Assembly: GCA_032433595.1 (NCBI GenBank)
Contig: JASWJB010000029.1
Location: 1-64,000 of the forward strand
Source: Conoideocrella luteorostrata
Taxonomy: Eukaryota > Ascomycota > Sordariomycetes > Hypocreales > Clavicipitaceae
DNA length: 64,000 bases
Direction: 5' to 3'
The stretch's first letter is position 1; each line of letters opens with the position of its first letter. Positions 30,761-42,900 of this stretch are shown here, piece after piece. Below the pieces are notes generated by a model. That model had not been told where the DNA came from. It saw only the letters and a program-made list of their open reading frames with translations, and did not search any database. A program made the translations under genes and the position numbers.

Positions 30761-31282
30761 TGAAGCACCCCGAAAGCAAGACTCTTCATAAACAAATACA
30801 TGCGGCTAAGAAGGCGCCACGAATTGCTCCCCGGTGTCGACAGTCCCCGCAGATCAAGCTGTCAGGCTACCCATTCGCCGGATACCATTCAAGCATTATC
30901 TTCTAAGCACACGAGGGAGTAAAGCTGTCGCTGCCAGATGAGAAACCCAAACACGACCCGCTGCTTAATAATGTAATGCATAGTTAGAGTTTACCCGTGT
31001 TTGAATGCAGGCCCTGTGCCCTGAGGGTGATGGACGTGAAGCTCCGTTAAACTTTTTTCCACCCTCGTCATCTCTGTATTACGCGGGCTAACGTATGACA
31101 TTAGTATCCTCATCCGCTTGTTTCAAGTTTCTTTTCTCGCCTTCAACAGATGACAAAAATCCTCCAGGGTTCGCATCGGTCACGAACGCCCATGTTAGTG
31201 TGACGACGGTGATTGGTTCCCAATGGATAGACCTACTCGGTGGTTTCATGTCGACAAGCGGTGCAAGGCGTTAGTCACTGAG
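30761..31282. other. Gene-free region
   Basis: Possibly decayed coding sequence just after 30,760 (HPESKTLHKQIHAAKK in one frame), unsupported. Confidence 0.4.
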
Positions 31283-31361
31283 TCGATATACGTCACGCAT
31301 AGTGATCGCGGTAGGGTGACCACGTGACCTTTGCTCGTACGCTTGACCAGGTATTCCAACA
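31283..31361 (-). mobile_element. Probable family A LTR fragment, inverted
   Basis: Read on the minus strand from 31,361: TGTTGGAATACCTGGTCAAG, then GGTCACGTGGTCACCC and a GTATATCGA-like block, as in the 5' half of family A. The 3' half and a target duplication are not found. Confidence 0.5.
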
Positions 31362-31805
31362 CAAAGATTCTCGCGACAATGCATGCAAGTCAGCTGTTGG
31401 GTATCAGTCAGCCACCACTACCCGTTCCAGCCGTCTTGTGTATCGACTTGACAAATTATTTCCCATTAGAGGACAATACTGCAGGAGGCTGTTTCTAGCC
31501 TAGACATGCATCTTAAGGTAGGCCAGTAAATTGCCACCTATTACTGCTGCCTAGTAAGATCTGGCTTGATTTCAATGAACTAGGAAATGCCAACGCATCC
31601 CATGTCGTGGAATATTGTGATCTTGACTCACACTCACGCACATTGCATGTGGATCCTACTGCTTTGCATCAGCTGGCTTGCAGTTACGGTAAGATCATGA
31701 CGAAAATAAGAAAGAGAATGCCTCGTCTACTCGTTCTTCGCCTACATAACGATCTACAGAGCCACAGGTATATGATGCTGGCGGTGTTTGAGCTGAGACA
31801 TATGT

Positions 31806-32107
31806 TGTTGCGTTATGTGCCTTCATTAGTGAGGGAAGGAGCAATTTGGCAACAGTGGAAATAGGCGGAATTGATAGATTTGAGAGTGCAAGCAGTGATA
31901 TTGATAGATGATCTTCTTACTTGAATAATACCCTCTGACGGGCATCGTGACCCTTCTTTATAGACCTTCAGCGACCGGGAAATTCCCTGAAATTCAGGTG
32001 CCTCAGGCCTGCATTCCTTGGCATCGTGCCACCTTCTTCCACTATCGTACGAATCTAGCTAATACGAGGCATCGGGACCTTCCGAAAGTGCCACTCTAAT
32101 CTCAACA
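31806..32107 (+). mobile_element. Solo LTR, family B, copy 3, with perfect target duplication
   Basis: Starts TGTTGCGTTATGTGCCTTCA, ends TAATCTCAACA, 302 bp. TATGT flanks it on both sides (31,801-31,805 and 32,108-32,112). Confidence 0.92.
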
Positions 32108-34680
32108 TATGTACACTAGCTTCTCTGCAGCCCTCATTCATTATTCCAATATCTATAGTAGTGAAAATTGGTATCTAAAAGTGATGCCCACTGCAAAATC
32201 ATATCCGCATACCCATATACGTGAGTTTTGGCGCAAATTTTCCTACCTTGATCTCAGAAATGGAGGGTAGCTCTCAACCGTTATACGCCCGAAGGCCCAC
32301 ATCCGTAGCGCCGAGCACCAGTAGGGGTCTGTCAAATCTCCACTGAAGAGTACTTAACTCCTCTAAAATAAAAGAGACGACTTCCACCAATAATATCAAA
32401 GCCAGACCTTGTACAGTACGAGTCCTACTGTCAATTGAATGATCACGGGCGCCAGCAGGCGCCAATCTCATACAGTGCGATCTAGTAAAGCATCTGTCTA
32501 AATTTGCAGACGTTACATTAAAGAAACCCATAATTTTACATTTTCTGCGTTTCAAAATACAATGCGCAGCACTCACTTGATGTAAGACTCTCGACTCCCC
32601 CGCACGGCAAGTTTAAAACGGAAAAGTTCACACATGCGCAAATAGTTGTCCGTTCCAGTACATGCCAAGATGTGTGAGAAGCGGCCGCCTACATTGGCTC
32701 CTGCTCTTGCCTGAATGCATCAGCGCAGGATCCACACCAAATTTTCAACCATAAGTTTTTTGCGTGCGTGTGCGTGTGGATGGGGGTTGGGGTCGATTGT
32801 GTCAAGCTCTGATAGGCTACAGAATTGAGCACCAAGCAGACACGGAACTAGCGTCATTGCCTCAGCTCATGTCAAACACTATGAATAAGAACCAACAGCA
32901 TGATACAAGCGCGATAGATATGCGACGCGTCAACAAGCATAAAGCGTACTATCTAGCTTCGGTGGCGCCTACATGCGCTACAGTCCCCCAGTGCCGTCTC
33001 CTGGCATTGTGTATCATTACATATATGGATTGGCACTACTTCGGATACTAGGACTGAGATCACACTTTTTGCATTTTTAGTTCATCCACCCGCCAGTCCA
33101 CTTGACAAATTTCGTTCTGGCAATGGGCCGCAGCAACCACTGCCCTCTTCATATAATAATTAGACAGGCATTTGTGGCCGCGTAATACTACTGCTAGCTA
33201 AGTATACCAGATCAAGAGAGCAATAGTTTTCGTCGTAGGATTTTAAGAGGTCCCCGTAGTAGGAACAAAACGATCTCATAAGATAAGAGCGGGGGTGGCT
33301 TGCGGTGCCAACACCACGGCAGCCCGTAACTTCCAACGATAAGCAGGCATAGTTATATGTTGCTTGTGGCGTATGATGCTGAGCTGAGGCATATACTAGC
33401 TTCTCCATAGCTTATTTCTATCATTTCTGATAGTATCGAAAAAGTATCATTTGACAGTTCATGTCCATACAAATCTGCCGGATGCATGAGTGTACTTAAG
33501 ATAAAGTAAGATCAAGTAAGATTACCGTCTGCTATGATCTTTTGGGTCAGACTTGGGGTGCTGGGCTACTTCCCATCTTAATTTATAATTTAAAATCTAT
33601 GAATAGCTTCATGAAGGAAATTTTAAAATAGTTTCAAGTGCATCACTAATTGTGCGCAAGGCAGCGACTCATTCGCTCGACTGCCAGTAACTGGTAAGCT
33701 ATTTTGTCAGGAAGAAAAGAACACACCAAACAACCCGTACCGCTGGTTGTACTATTCGGTATCAATTGATCAATTGGTTCGTATATTTAAAGTGCTGTTA
33801 TCTTGTTGCGAAGAAAGCCTGTGGGTGTGCAGACAGGATCTTAGGTCCAGGTCGGTTCTCTGTATCGTGAGACGTTGGCTTATATCTCAATTGTTTCTGT
33901 AGTCTTGTTTCACTGCATTTGATCAAATGGTTCAAGTGCTTAAGTAGTCAGTATTAGCAATAAAAGACTCAAAAGGCGTAATCCAGAGTCACAAAGTGTT
34001 AATTTTACTTCACGAAGAAGGCATGGTTTTTTTTTCATTCTAGGGGCAACTGTGCTAACTATAAATACACTGATCAGAAGCTGACTAACGTTTTCCTTTG
34101 CAAAGGAGCAATCTTTCCCTCACGTAGCTACCCTAGGGGTGCTCAAATCCCCGCACAAACTATGAACTGGCCGGGAAGACGATGGCAACGTCGCGCAATG
34201 CAAACCGTTCTTAGTTTGATCTACCGAAATCACGGAGAACATGTAATCAGCCCTGTTTGATGACTAATGATAATACCCTAGCCACTAAAATGATTATTGT
34301 AAATCTATTTATCACCTTAGACTGACGAAACTTGTTTATATCTGCTTACTATCCATTTATTCTAGCTTCACATTCAGTTAAAACAGACACTTCGTCAAGT
34401 CCGATTATAATTATGCTGCATCAACTTGAGCTCGCGCAATTTAGTCTAATCATGTGTTTGCTGGGCAGCCGGAGGGTAGATATTGAAGACAAATATTGTG
34501 TGCAAATACAAATATTTGATCAGCGCGGGAGTCGCCATAGGGATATTGACTTGCAGCAGCCTGCGTCCCATTCATAGACCGACTGAATGAGTCACTTCGC
34601 TGTAGTTATGTCCCCTCTGTAAGGCCTGTTGCTCTAGTTAGTTTTATGCTGCTTCATTGCCCAGGTGACGGTTCGGCGGC
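32108..34680. other. 2.6-kb gene-free region
   Basis: Short frames only. No motif, repeat family or RNA gene recognised on either strand. Confidence 0.5.
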
Positions 34681-35416
34681 TTACATAGCTGAAAGACACC
34701 TGCCCGTGTCAATGGACTCTTTCACCCATCGTAATCTATCCGCAAAATCCCCGCCACGGTTGCACTGAGGAAACTCGATGTCTGGTGGACTTATGTTCAA
34801 AAACTTGCAAAGAGGGCTCCAACCATCACTTGGTCGGAAGATTAGAAGCTGATCTGTCGGGATCATCTTTTTAGTATTTGTCACATTTTCCATAAACTTG
34901 GAAATCATAGCATCCTTGTCTGCGTAGTCCTTCAAAGCTCCATCTTTAACAATGACCCGAGCCATAGCCCTTGTCTTCAGCATGTGGTCTGGCCATTTGA
35001 GCGTGGAATCCATTGGCCATTCTCTAATTGTTTTACCAACAGAAGCATACCAGTCGTTTGGATCGCGCACGGTTAGGATCACCTTGGCATCCGGGTACTG
35101 CCTTGCAAGTTCAGGCCAGAACTCGGCAGATGGCCAGTCTACCGCTGCGTCATAGTTGGCAAAGATCTTGTCCCAGTCTGCAGCTCGAGTTTGGTACGCA
35201 GCTTCGAAAGCCCCAGGTTCTTGCGACGGATCAAGGATTAGCTTTTCCATGTGATGGCAATTGTATCTGTTTACCAGGATCAGTCTCTGACTTCTGCTTC
35301 GGGAAGCGCAAGCTTGATATGCAGGAAAAGGTTTACCCGAGTATGTCCAAGGCATAACAGAGACTCAGAGTACCTGTCCGGCCAAATCCCGCGCCAATTA
35401 CCTTCAAAGGGGCCAT
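34681..35416 (-). CDS. P-loop sulfotransferase-family protein, two exons
   Basis: Exon 1 (35,416-35,337) codes MAPLKVIGAGFGRTGTLSLC, then YALDILG; a 70-bp GTAAAC...CAG intron (35,336-35,267) follows; exon 2 (35,266-34,681) starts YNCHHMEKLI. Spliced length 666 nt, 221 aa. GAGFGRTGTLSL (8-19) is the 5'-phosphosulfate loop of the fungal sulfotransferase family (Pfam Sulfotransfer_4 type), and VRDPNDWYASVGKT is the 3'-phosphate-binding Arg/Ser segment. KVILTVRDP and WSPLCKFLNI also fit. Such proteins are often annotated as NAD-dependent epimerases by mistake. Predicted donor is PAPS; substrate unknown. It is divergently paired with the P450. Confidence 0.85.
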
Positions 35417-36335
35417 CGTATGTCTAATGATTGGTGAACAACTAGTTAAACGACTAGGGGGTCGTAAATTTTAAAAAGATGTATGTCTGGGGACTCCTTC
35501 TCAGATAAAGAATTAGCGCACGAACATGCCATTTGATGCGTGCTTCATTGAAAAAGTCACCCCTTCTCTAGCAATGTCTAAATACAATTCCCTCTCGCCA
35601 TGGGAGCTGAGACTCTGCGCCTTCCAAGTCTTTCAGATTCTTTTTGCTAGTTACTTACACCGGCATAGTTTATTGTGAATGATTCAGAAATGAGACGTGT
35701 CACATTAAACGGTCCCGCGGGGTTGGTCGTGAAGAAACCTACCGCTAGCTACGCCTAGGCCGCCGCGGCTCGTTCTCCACAAGGCAAGCATTCTTCGGAA
35801 ACCGATGTGCAGATGCTTGTACCATGGGTCGCTTCAGACAGGTAGTGGAATTGATAAATAATGATGTCTATTGGCTATTAACGTTAGTTCAAATTTCAAG
35901 GCTTGCAGCATCTCTGCAGACTAGATAGATTGGGGAATCGTTTTCTGCTCATCGTTGTCGGTGTGTCTGCATGTTTTAGTCCAGCGACGGCTGTTTGCCG
36001 ATCCTGGCACTATTATAGCTACTGCCTCTGCTCAATAGACATTACGTGGTGTCACTTGATGGCATCCAATTCTTACTTTCTTCTCCGCCGGTCATATTAC
36101 GTTTCATTGGCACGGAAGCCAGCCCCATTTGTCAGGCTAATAAAGCTCATATTAAGCGGGGAATTTTACGTTTCAAAATTTTGTTTCTGCCATATGCCTT
36201 GGACACGGTGCTAATTTGCCCGGAAGCAGTTCCGATGGACATACAGAAGGTTGCACGGTCCTAGTCATATATGCTCATCGGCAAATACCGCCCTAGTGCT
36301 GACTGCGGCTTGCGTGTATAACATGTATTACCAAT
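35417..36335. promoter_or_regulatory. Shared divergent intergenic region
   Basis: Separates the sulfotransferase start (35,416) from the P450 start (36,336) by 919 bp, so it carries both promoters. Overlapping short frames at 35,903-36,264 have no motif. No binding site can be assigned. Confidence 0.4.
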
Positions 36336-37910
36336 ATGAGTGCCCAACTTAGCAGATCATGCAGGTCAATCACGCGCCGCTTGAACCTTACTTCCATATT
36401 GAGCGCTTATTACGTAGCATTTATTATGAATGTCTTTATTCCTGCTATTGTCGCTCTGGTGTTTATTGTGCTTGCCGCATTCCACTCATACCAGCTTCCT
36501 AGGCACATCCCAAGGATTCCAATATGGGTTACTATCTATGAGACCTATGCAAAAACCTCGCGAATCAGCTTTTACAATAAACATGTGCGCGGTTTAGCGG
36601 AGGAATATGGAGCGGTTACTATCTGGCACCTTGGACGATGGAGCATCCACATCACAGAACCAAGATATCTCATCCAGATGTTTCGCGATGAAAAGTCGTT
36701 CGCCAAAGGTGGCTCTTACAAGAGAGTTCCATGGGGCCCGCTGGGTCAGCTATTTGGCGAAAATATTATCGATTCCACTGGTCATGTGTGGAAGCAACAG
36801 AGATCCATTTTGCAGTCAGCTATTAAAAGACCATTCGACATTGCGTACACGAAGCAGAAATCTTCAGAGCTACTGGCCAGGGTGTTGCGAGAGCATGACC
36901 TGCAGGACAAGGACCGCAGAATGGGGATCGATATTGACGAGCATGTGCAGTATTGGTCACTTTCTATCTGTTGCAAATACTTCATGGACGTTGATCTAGA
37001 GGGCATACCCAATATTAGCAATCGATTAACCCGCATACTAACGGACCAAAAGCTCGATCTCATGGGCGGGGTTGTCACGCTGTTCCCAGTCTTGCAACGC
37101 CTTCCCTGGCTATTTCCGTCGACTCGTCGGGCATTTTGCTTAGTCGAGGAATTTGAGAAGATTGTTCTCGAAATTGCCAAGTTGAATAGGCACAATGAGT
37201 CTGGTCCCGATAGCAACACTATAATTAGTTGCTTGAACAATGCTAGGCAAAATGGAGCAATCTCAGAGTTTCATTATCGATCTCACTTAAAGCAACTACT
37301 TCTTGCTGGCCATGAGGAAGTTGAACCGGTCCTCCTTTCTGCAGTTGTAGAGATAGCAAGGAATCGGCAGATCCAATCTGCACTACAAGCTGAGACGTCA
37401 TATTTGGTGCCGCACACATATAATTTGGAGGACTTGGACAAGCTTCCGCTCACTCTAGCTGTTATTCTAGAGACTTTGCGCCTCCATCCGCCTTTCCCCT
37501 CGCTCACGAACCGCTATACAACACAAAAGGTTAGGCTGGGAAATGACATCAATGTTCCTGCTGGAACTTGGATTGGGTGGAATGCATATGGAGTCCAAAC
37601 TGATCCGCGGATCTGGGGCTCGGATGCCCTTGTATTTCGCCCGGAGAGGTGGGGAAAAGACGTTGCAAACATCAAGGCTATGTTTCGAGCCCAACAGGCG
37701 AAAGCCGTTTTTATCCCCTTTTCAACGCATTCAAGGACCTGCCTGGGAATCACCTTTGCATTAATGCAACTCAAGGTCGGCCTATATGAGCTACTTAGCG
37801 AAATCGAATGGGGCATATATAATGACAACATGCCTGCATTGAGCAAGGGGAGTAGAATACTGCTCAACATAGTGTGTTCTATCAAGCTAACACTCTGCAG
37901 GGTCCGCTAG
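36336..37910 (+). CDS. Cytochrome P450, microsomal type
   Basis: Intronless, 524 aa. A membrane anchor VFIPAIVALVFIVLAAF at residues ~33-50 is followed by the Pro-rich hinge LPRHIPRIP; the ATG at 36,426 (residue 31) would place the anchor at the N-terminus, as is usual. WKQQRS is the C-helix; LLLAGHEEVEP (~321-331) the I-helix, with the usual AGxET altered; E379-TLR the ExxR; FRPERW the PERF region. The haem loop reads PFSTHSRTCLG with Cys469; the consensus Gly four residues before Cys is His465. This is a fungal P450, perhaps DIT2-like in its I-helix and C-terminal CLGITFALMQLKVGLYELL, but the subfamily is not certain. Acts in the endoplasmic reticulum with a reductase partner. Confidence 0.88.
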   Translation: MSAQLSRSCRSITRRLNLTSILSAYYVAFIMNVFIPAIVALVFIVLAAFHSYQLPRHIPRIPIWVTIYETYAKTSRISFYNKHVRGLAEEYGAVTIWHLGRWSIHITEPRYLIQMFRDEKSFAKGGSYKRVPWGPLGQLFGENIIDSTGHVWKQQRSILQSAIKRPFDIAYTKQKSSELLARVLREHDLQDKDRRMGIDIDEHVQYWSLSICCKYFMDVDLEGIPNISNRLTRILTDQKLDLMGGVVTLFPVLQRLPWLFPSTRRAFCLVEEFEKIVLEIAKLNRHNESGPDSNTIISCLNNARQNGAISEFHYRSHLKQLLLAGHEEVEPVLLSAVVEIARNRQIQSALQAETSYLVPHTYNLEDLDKLPLTLAVILETLRLHPPFPSLTNRYTTQKVRLGNDINVPAGTWIGWNAYGVQTDPRIWGSDALVFRPERWGKDVANIKAMFRAQQAKAVFIPFSTHSRTCLGITFALMQLKVGLYELLSEIEWGIYNDNMPALSKGSRILLNIVCSIKLTLCRVR

Positions 37911-38252
37911 TCAGCCCGAAGCATTGCAAATTTACTCTTAAATCAAGAAAAACCCAAACCGATGTAGCGCGGACAGGCGTTATTCCGTAAACGAGCGATG
38001 ATAAAGTCGTGTTTGACTCCACTGTACGCACGGTCATGAGTCTTCATTGTATTCATCCATAGGAACGACCCCCCCTAAAAAAGCACCATGTTGACTGTTC
38101 CATATCAACAAGAGTTATTACACAGGCCGAAAGCGCTTCCGCGTTAGGGTTTACTGTGCAGGACAAGAGAAATTGGCGTCAGAGAATGGTGAGCAAGGCG
38201 GAAAATTGAAGGAAGAGGGTGGAAAACGAAAGTGACTTGACCAGAACGTTAT
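37911..38252. other. Gene-free spacer
   Basis: No gene seen; it ends at the LTR. Confidence 0.5.
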
Positions 38253-38469
38253 TGTTGGAATCCCCCGTCAAGCGTACGAGAAATTGCGGACAATGTCATG
38301 TGACCACCCCAGCGCGCCTCTTTTATACGGCGCGCTCGGGGGCATTGCTCTTCCTCTTTTTCTTCTCTTAGACAACCCAGACACCAGATGAATTGAATCC
38401 TTAGTTTTACCTATTGCTTCGTGCAAGACCCTTGTGGTATTAATACCAGAAGCCCCTGTGCTTCCTACA
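38253..38469 (+). mobile_element. Solo LTR, family A, copy 4, with perfect target duplication
   Basis: Starts TGTTGGAATCCCCCGTCAAG, ends CTGTGCTTCCTACA, 217 bp. GTTAT flanks both ends (38,248-38,252 and 38,470-38,474). It contains GGTATTAATACCAG near its 3' end, shared with the truncated copy at 12,834. It lies 220 bp left of the AT-rich boundary. Confidence 0.93.
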
Positions 38470-38690
38470 GTTATCTCAAATCCTGCAGGGAAACCAGTTT
38501 GCCATCCCCATGTTGCCATGTCGCCATCTGTGGACTCTTATCCTCCAGGATGCCCAAATCCTTTGATTTAGCGTCAACTTATAATGTCACAAGAAGCATT
38601 CCACAACGATGCACTCAATATCACCGAAAACACACAATGCGACCGGAATTATTCAACATCGTCAGAAGCGTTTAAGTTCAACAGAATCGT
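38470..38690. other. Last normal-composition sequence before the AT tract
   Basis: Balanced base composition up to about 38,690, then abrupt change. No gene. Confidence 0.6.
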
Positions 38691-38811
38691 ACGACCAAAA
38701 GCATTTAATATTATTAAAATTAAATAATGCTAAGGAATACGCCCTACATAAGGAATTTAATATTACTAGAAACAGATAATATTAATAATATTATTAGAAT
38801 TAATAAAATAG

Positions 38812-38941
38812 AATAAATACATAAGAAGAGAGATATTATAGAAATAAATAATAGCTAAATTCCTGTTAATTAAATAGAAATTAAGGATATTTTTCTACTA
38901 CCTTAAAGACTAACTTTTATAGCTACTTACTTATAATAATT
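38812..38941. repeat. RIP-mutated copy of bases 1-130
   Basis: Colinear with 1-130 in the same orientation; differences are nearly all C-to-T or G-to-A on this strand relative to the other copy. The single clear exception is one T-to-C near position 38,909. Confidence 0.9.
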
Positions 38942-39999
38942 ATAAGCCTAGTTTATATAAGTATTCTTACTATTTTACTATTATAATTATATTATTATTA
39001 TAATACTATATAAAGCTATTATAAATACCTTTAAGAGTCCTTTTTTTTATGCTTATCTTTAAGGGACTAATAACTAAGAATAATAAATATTAATTATTTA
39101 AAAAATTATTATTATAAAGAGTATTTAAAAGTATTTAAACCCTAAAGTAAATAATTTTCTAAAATTTATTTAGCTTATTAAGCTAAGCCCTTAAGATATT
39201 AACCTTAATACTTTAGGTATTATAAACCTAAATATTAATTAATTTAAAAGGCTTAAATATATAAATTTACTATATTAATTATATTTATAAAAATACCTTT
39301 ATTATTAAAAAGCTATTATAAGCCTTTAAAAGTATATTATAAGTATAATTAGTAACTTTTATAATATTATTATACTTAAGGTTAGCCTTATTTATTAATT
39401 AAAATTACTAAGAAATTAATTTAAGCTTATATTTTATAACTAATAATAAAAAGTTCTTATAAAATATAAATAAGTCTTAAAAGTATTAAATTATATAAAG
39501 ATTTAAACTTAGCTTATAAGCTAATATAAGGTTTATTAAAAAGCCTTAAATATTAAGCTCCTTAATATTTAAGGAATTAAGTTAACACTAAATTTCCTTA
39601 TATTTATAACTATTATATTATTATTATTTTTAAATTATTAAAATAACTAAATTTATAATAAGTTAATTAGTAATAAGCCTAAATAATAAAATAAAATTCT
39701 TAATAGTTAAAAAATAAGTAAACTTTATAAGTAATACTTTTAAAGTTAAAAGACTTAAGAAGCTACTAAAGAAGCATTTTTAGTAACCTTTTAAGGCAAA
39801 AATACTAGTTAATAAGGTTAATATCCTAGTTAAGCATTAAATTTATTAAATTTATTATTTACTAATATAAGCTATAGGTAGCTACTAAAGTGCCTATATA
39901 GCTAACCACACTAGTACTAGGATTACTAGTATCTAGTTAAGCAGAAAAGACTAGCTAATTAGCAACTAAACTAGGCTATTTAAGCTAGTATTAAAGAGA
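38942..39999. other. Unassigned AT-rich sequence
   Basis: No protein family could be read. Possibly the 5' part of the copia-type element. Confidence 0.4.
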
Positions 40000-42900
40000 A
40001 GCTAAAAGACCTAAATACAAAAAATTACTATAAAAAAATTATAAAAAAATTTAATAAGCTAGAATAAAAGCTAGAAAATAAAAATAAAAAGGATATAAAA
40101 GGCGTTATATTTACTAGATTCTATATACATTAGAATTCTAGTTAGTTAACTAGTTAGGAAGATAGTTAGCAGGCTAGTTAACAAGATAGTTAAGAAGGAA
40201 GTTATTAAATATATTTATTATAGGATTCCTTCCTCCTTAACTTATGTGCTAATCTATATATTTATAATAATATTTAATGCCTTAAGGAATATAAGCTAAA
40301 TTAAGTAATTAAGATAATCTACGCTAGAAATTAATAAATTAAAATCTATAAATATAGTTAAATATATTTATAAATCTAAGGAGAGGTTTTTCTACTATAA
40401 AGAGTAGCTTATATCCCTTCTTTCTATATAAATATAGTATTCTTAGATATATTTATTAAGAAGGGATTTAACTAGAATCTAAACACTAGTAATATAACTA
40501 AAGGCAAGGAAGTTATCTTCTATATAACCTAAATCCATAGTTAACTAGTAATTGAATTTAATCCTATTAGTTAGACTAGTTAACCTATTAAGCAGTAACC
40601 TGACTAAATTAACAATATTTAACCTGACTAAATTAACGATACTTAACCCGACTAAATTAAAGGCATTTAAGCCAGATGCTTCTAATCTTTAAGAAAACAG
40701 AAGTTAGATTAGATATTAGAGTTAGAAATCTAGCACCAACGACTAAGCTATCTTAGCATAAATGCCCTTAAACATTTAGTGGAAGAGACTACTAGAAGCT
40801 AGATTAAGGGACCTTTATAAATTAACTATAAAGATTATTTTATAGCTAAGGCTAAAAGATAAGTATCTAGAAGACTACCTCTAGGACTTAGTCTAAGACT
40901 ATATTATAGGATATTAATTAACCTATTCTAATTAAATACCTTATATAATAATAAGAAAGCTACCCTTTTAATTATTAATTAATTTATAAGTATAGTTTAT
41001 ATTTATTTATATATAGATTTTATATAAAATACCCTTATAAAGTCTTTATAAAATCTTTAAGCCTATATATAATATTAATACTAGCTAAATATTTATAAAA
41101 TTTATTATAATAATAACTAAAGTCTTTAGTTATTATTTATATTATAGCTTAGTTAATAAGGCATTAAAGATAAGCTATTTACACCTTATACACTTACTTA
41201 AAATAAAGCTACTAAATATACAGGAGGAATTATAGGGACTAAAGCTTATATAATATAAATAGTAGCTAATTTACTAGAAAACCTATAGCTAAAGACTTAG
41301 TTTATAGCTATATACCTTTATAATAAGTCTCCTTAATAAGAAAGAAGCTAGAAAACGCCTTTTAGGAATCTATAGACTTAGCTTATAAAAAATAACTAAG
41401 ATATAGAATATTTAGATTCTAGACTAAATATTAGGTATCTATAAGCCTATAGATACTAAGCCTATGCAATAACCTTAGAGGCATTACAAGGTATTTAAAA
41501 ACAATCTCTTAAGACTAGCCCGCACGCTAAAATAAAATATCTAGTTAAATACAATTCTACGAATATCTTCCGCGTGTAGATTCCTTTAAAATCCAAGGTT
41601 AGACGAGTTAGAGATGTGACCTTTAATAAAAATATCTACTATTAACCTATTAATCATTAAATTAATTAGACGCCGCAGGTGTAAATGCCACTAAATATCG
41701 AGGAATCAGAATCAGAAGACGAAGACGATGAATTTGACGATATCAGGTCTACTATCCATGTCAACACACACAATACTAGTTAGTCATCTAGTTAGTTATC
41801 CAGTTATATAACAGACCTAGATTTAATTCATCTAGGAAGTCCGGAATCCAATAATAGGCCTAAATATCACGAATTATTAACGCCCGGAACCACCGTACAA
41901 GGCAGCTTAGAGCTAGAGGAGAATACCAGAGATAAGCCTCTTTAGTGCTCTAAAAAGTACCGCTAACCTACGCAAAAAGCCTTATAAAAGCAGGTATTTC
42001 TTAGTGTATTTACGCTAGGCTATATAGAATAACCCTACTAATACACACTACCCCTTTTACCTAGGAATTAAAAGAAATTAATAAATTACTTATATAAGTA
42101 TTAATTTAAGGAAGCTACTTATAAGGAATTTAATAACCTTTATTAATAAAAGACTTTTTAATTTATTTAATATAATAATACTAATTAAAAAGCTTTATTA
42201 CTAACCTAAGTATTTAAATATAAATTTAATAAGTATAATTATTTAATAAAATTTAAGGCTTAATTATATATTAAAGGGAATCTTTAAGAATTATTAAAAA
42301 AAAATATATATATAATAACTTTAACTAAGAAAACCTTTTATATAATAATAATAATAATAGCTAAATTTAACCTAAAAACTAAGTAATTAAATATAGTTAA
42401 TACCTTTATAAATAGCTTATTAAATAAAGAGGTTTATATATTATACCTAAATAAAATATAATAATTTAACTAAATATTAAAGCTTTTATAAGTATTATAT
42501 AAATTATAAAAGTTTTTTATATTATAGTAATAAAACCTAAGTTAAACCTTTAAAAAACTAAGACTATAAACTTACCTAGAAAACCCTTATATTTTTAATA
42601 ATAATAAAATTATAGTATTTATTTATATAAATAATATTATTATTATATATAAGTTATTAAATTTTAATCTTATTAATTAATTAATATAAAACCTAAAGAA
42701 TATATATAATATATAAAACCTTAGAATATTATAATAGTTCCTAGGAATTTAAATTATAAGAGACTAAAAGACTTAAAGAATATAGCTATATTAAGATTCC
42801 TATATTAAGAAAATAACTATAATATTTAATATCCCTAGAAGTTAGACCTTTAAAGGAAATCTAATGCCTAGAAACTAGCTATAGCTAAATCTAAGTTAAG

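Noticed and set aside
31607..31864. 85-codon plus frame
   Set aside because: It ends inside the family B LTR; no recognisable domain.
36046..36264. 72-codon frame in the divergent promoter region
   Set aside because: No motif, overlaps another random frame, and lies between two convincing starts.
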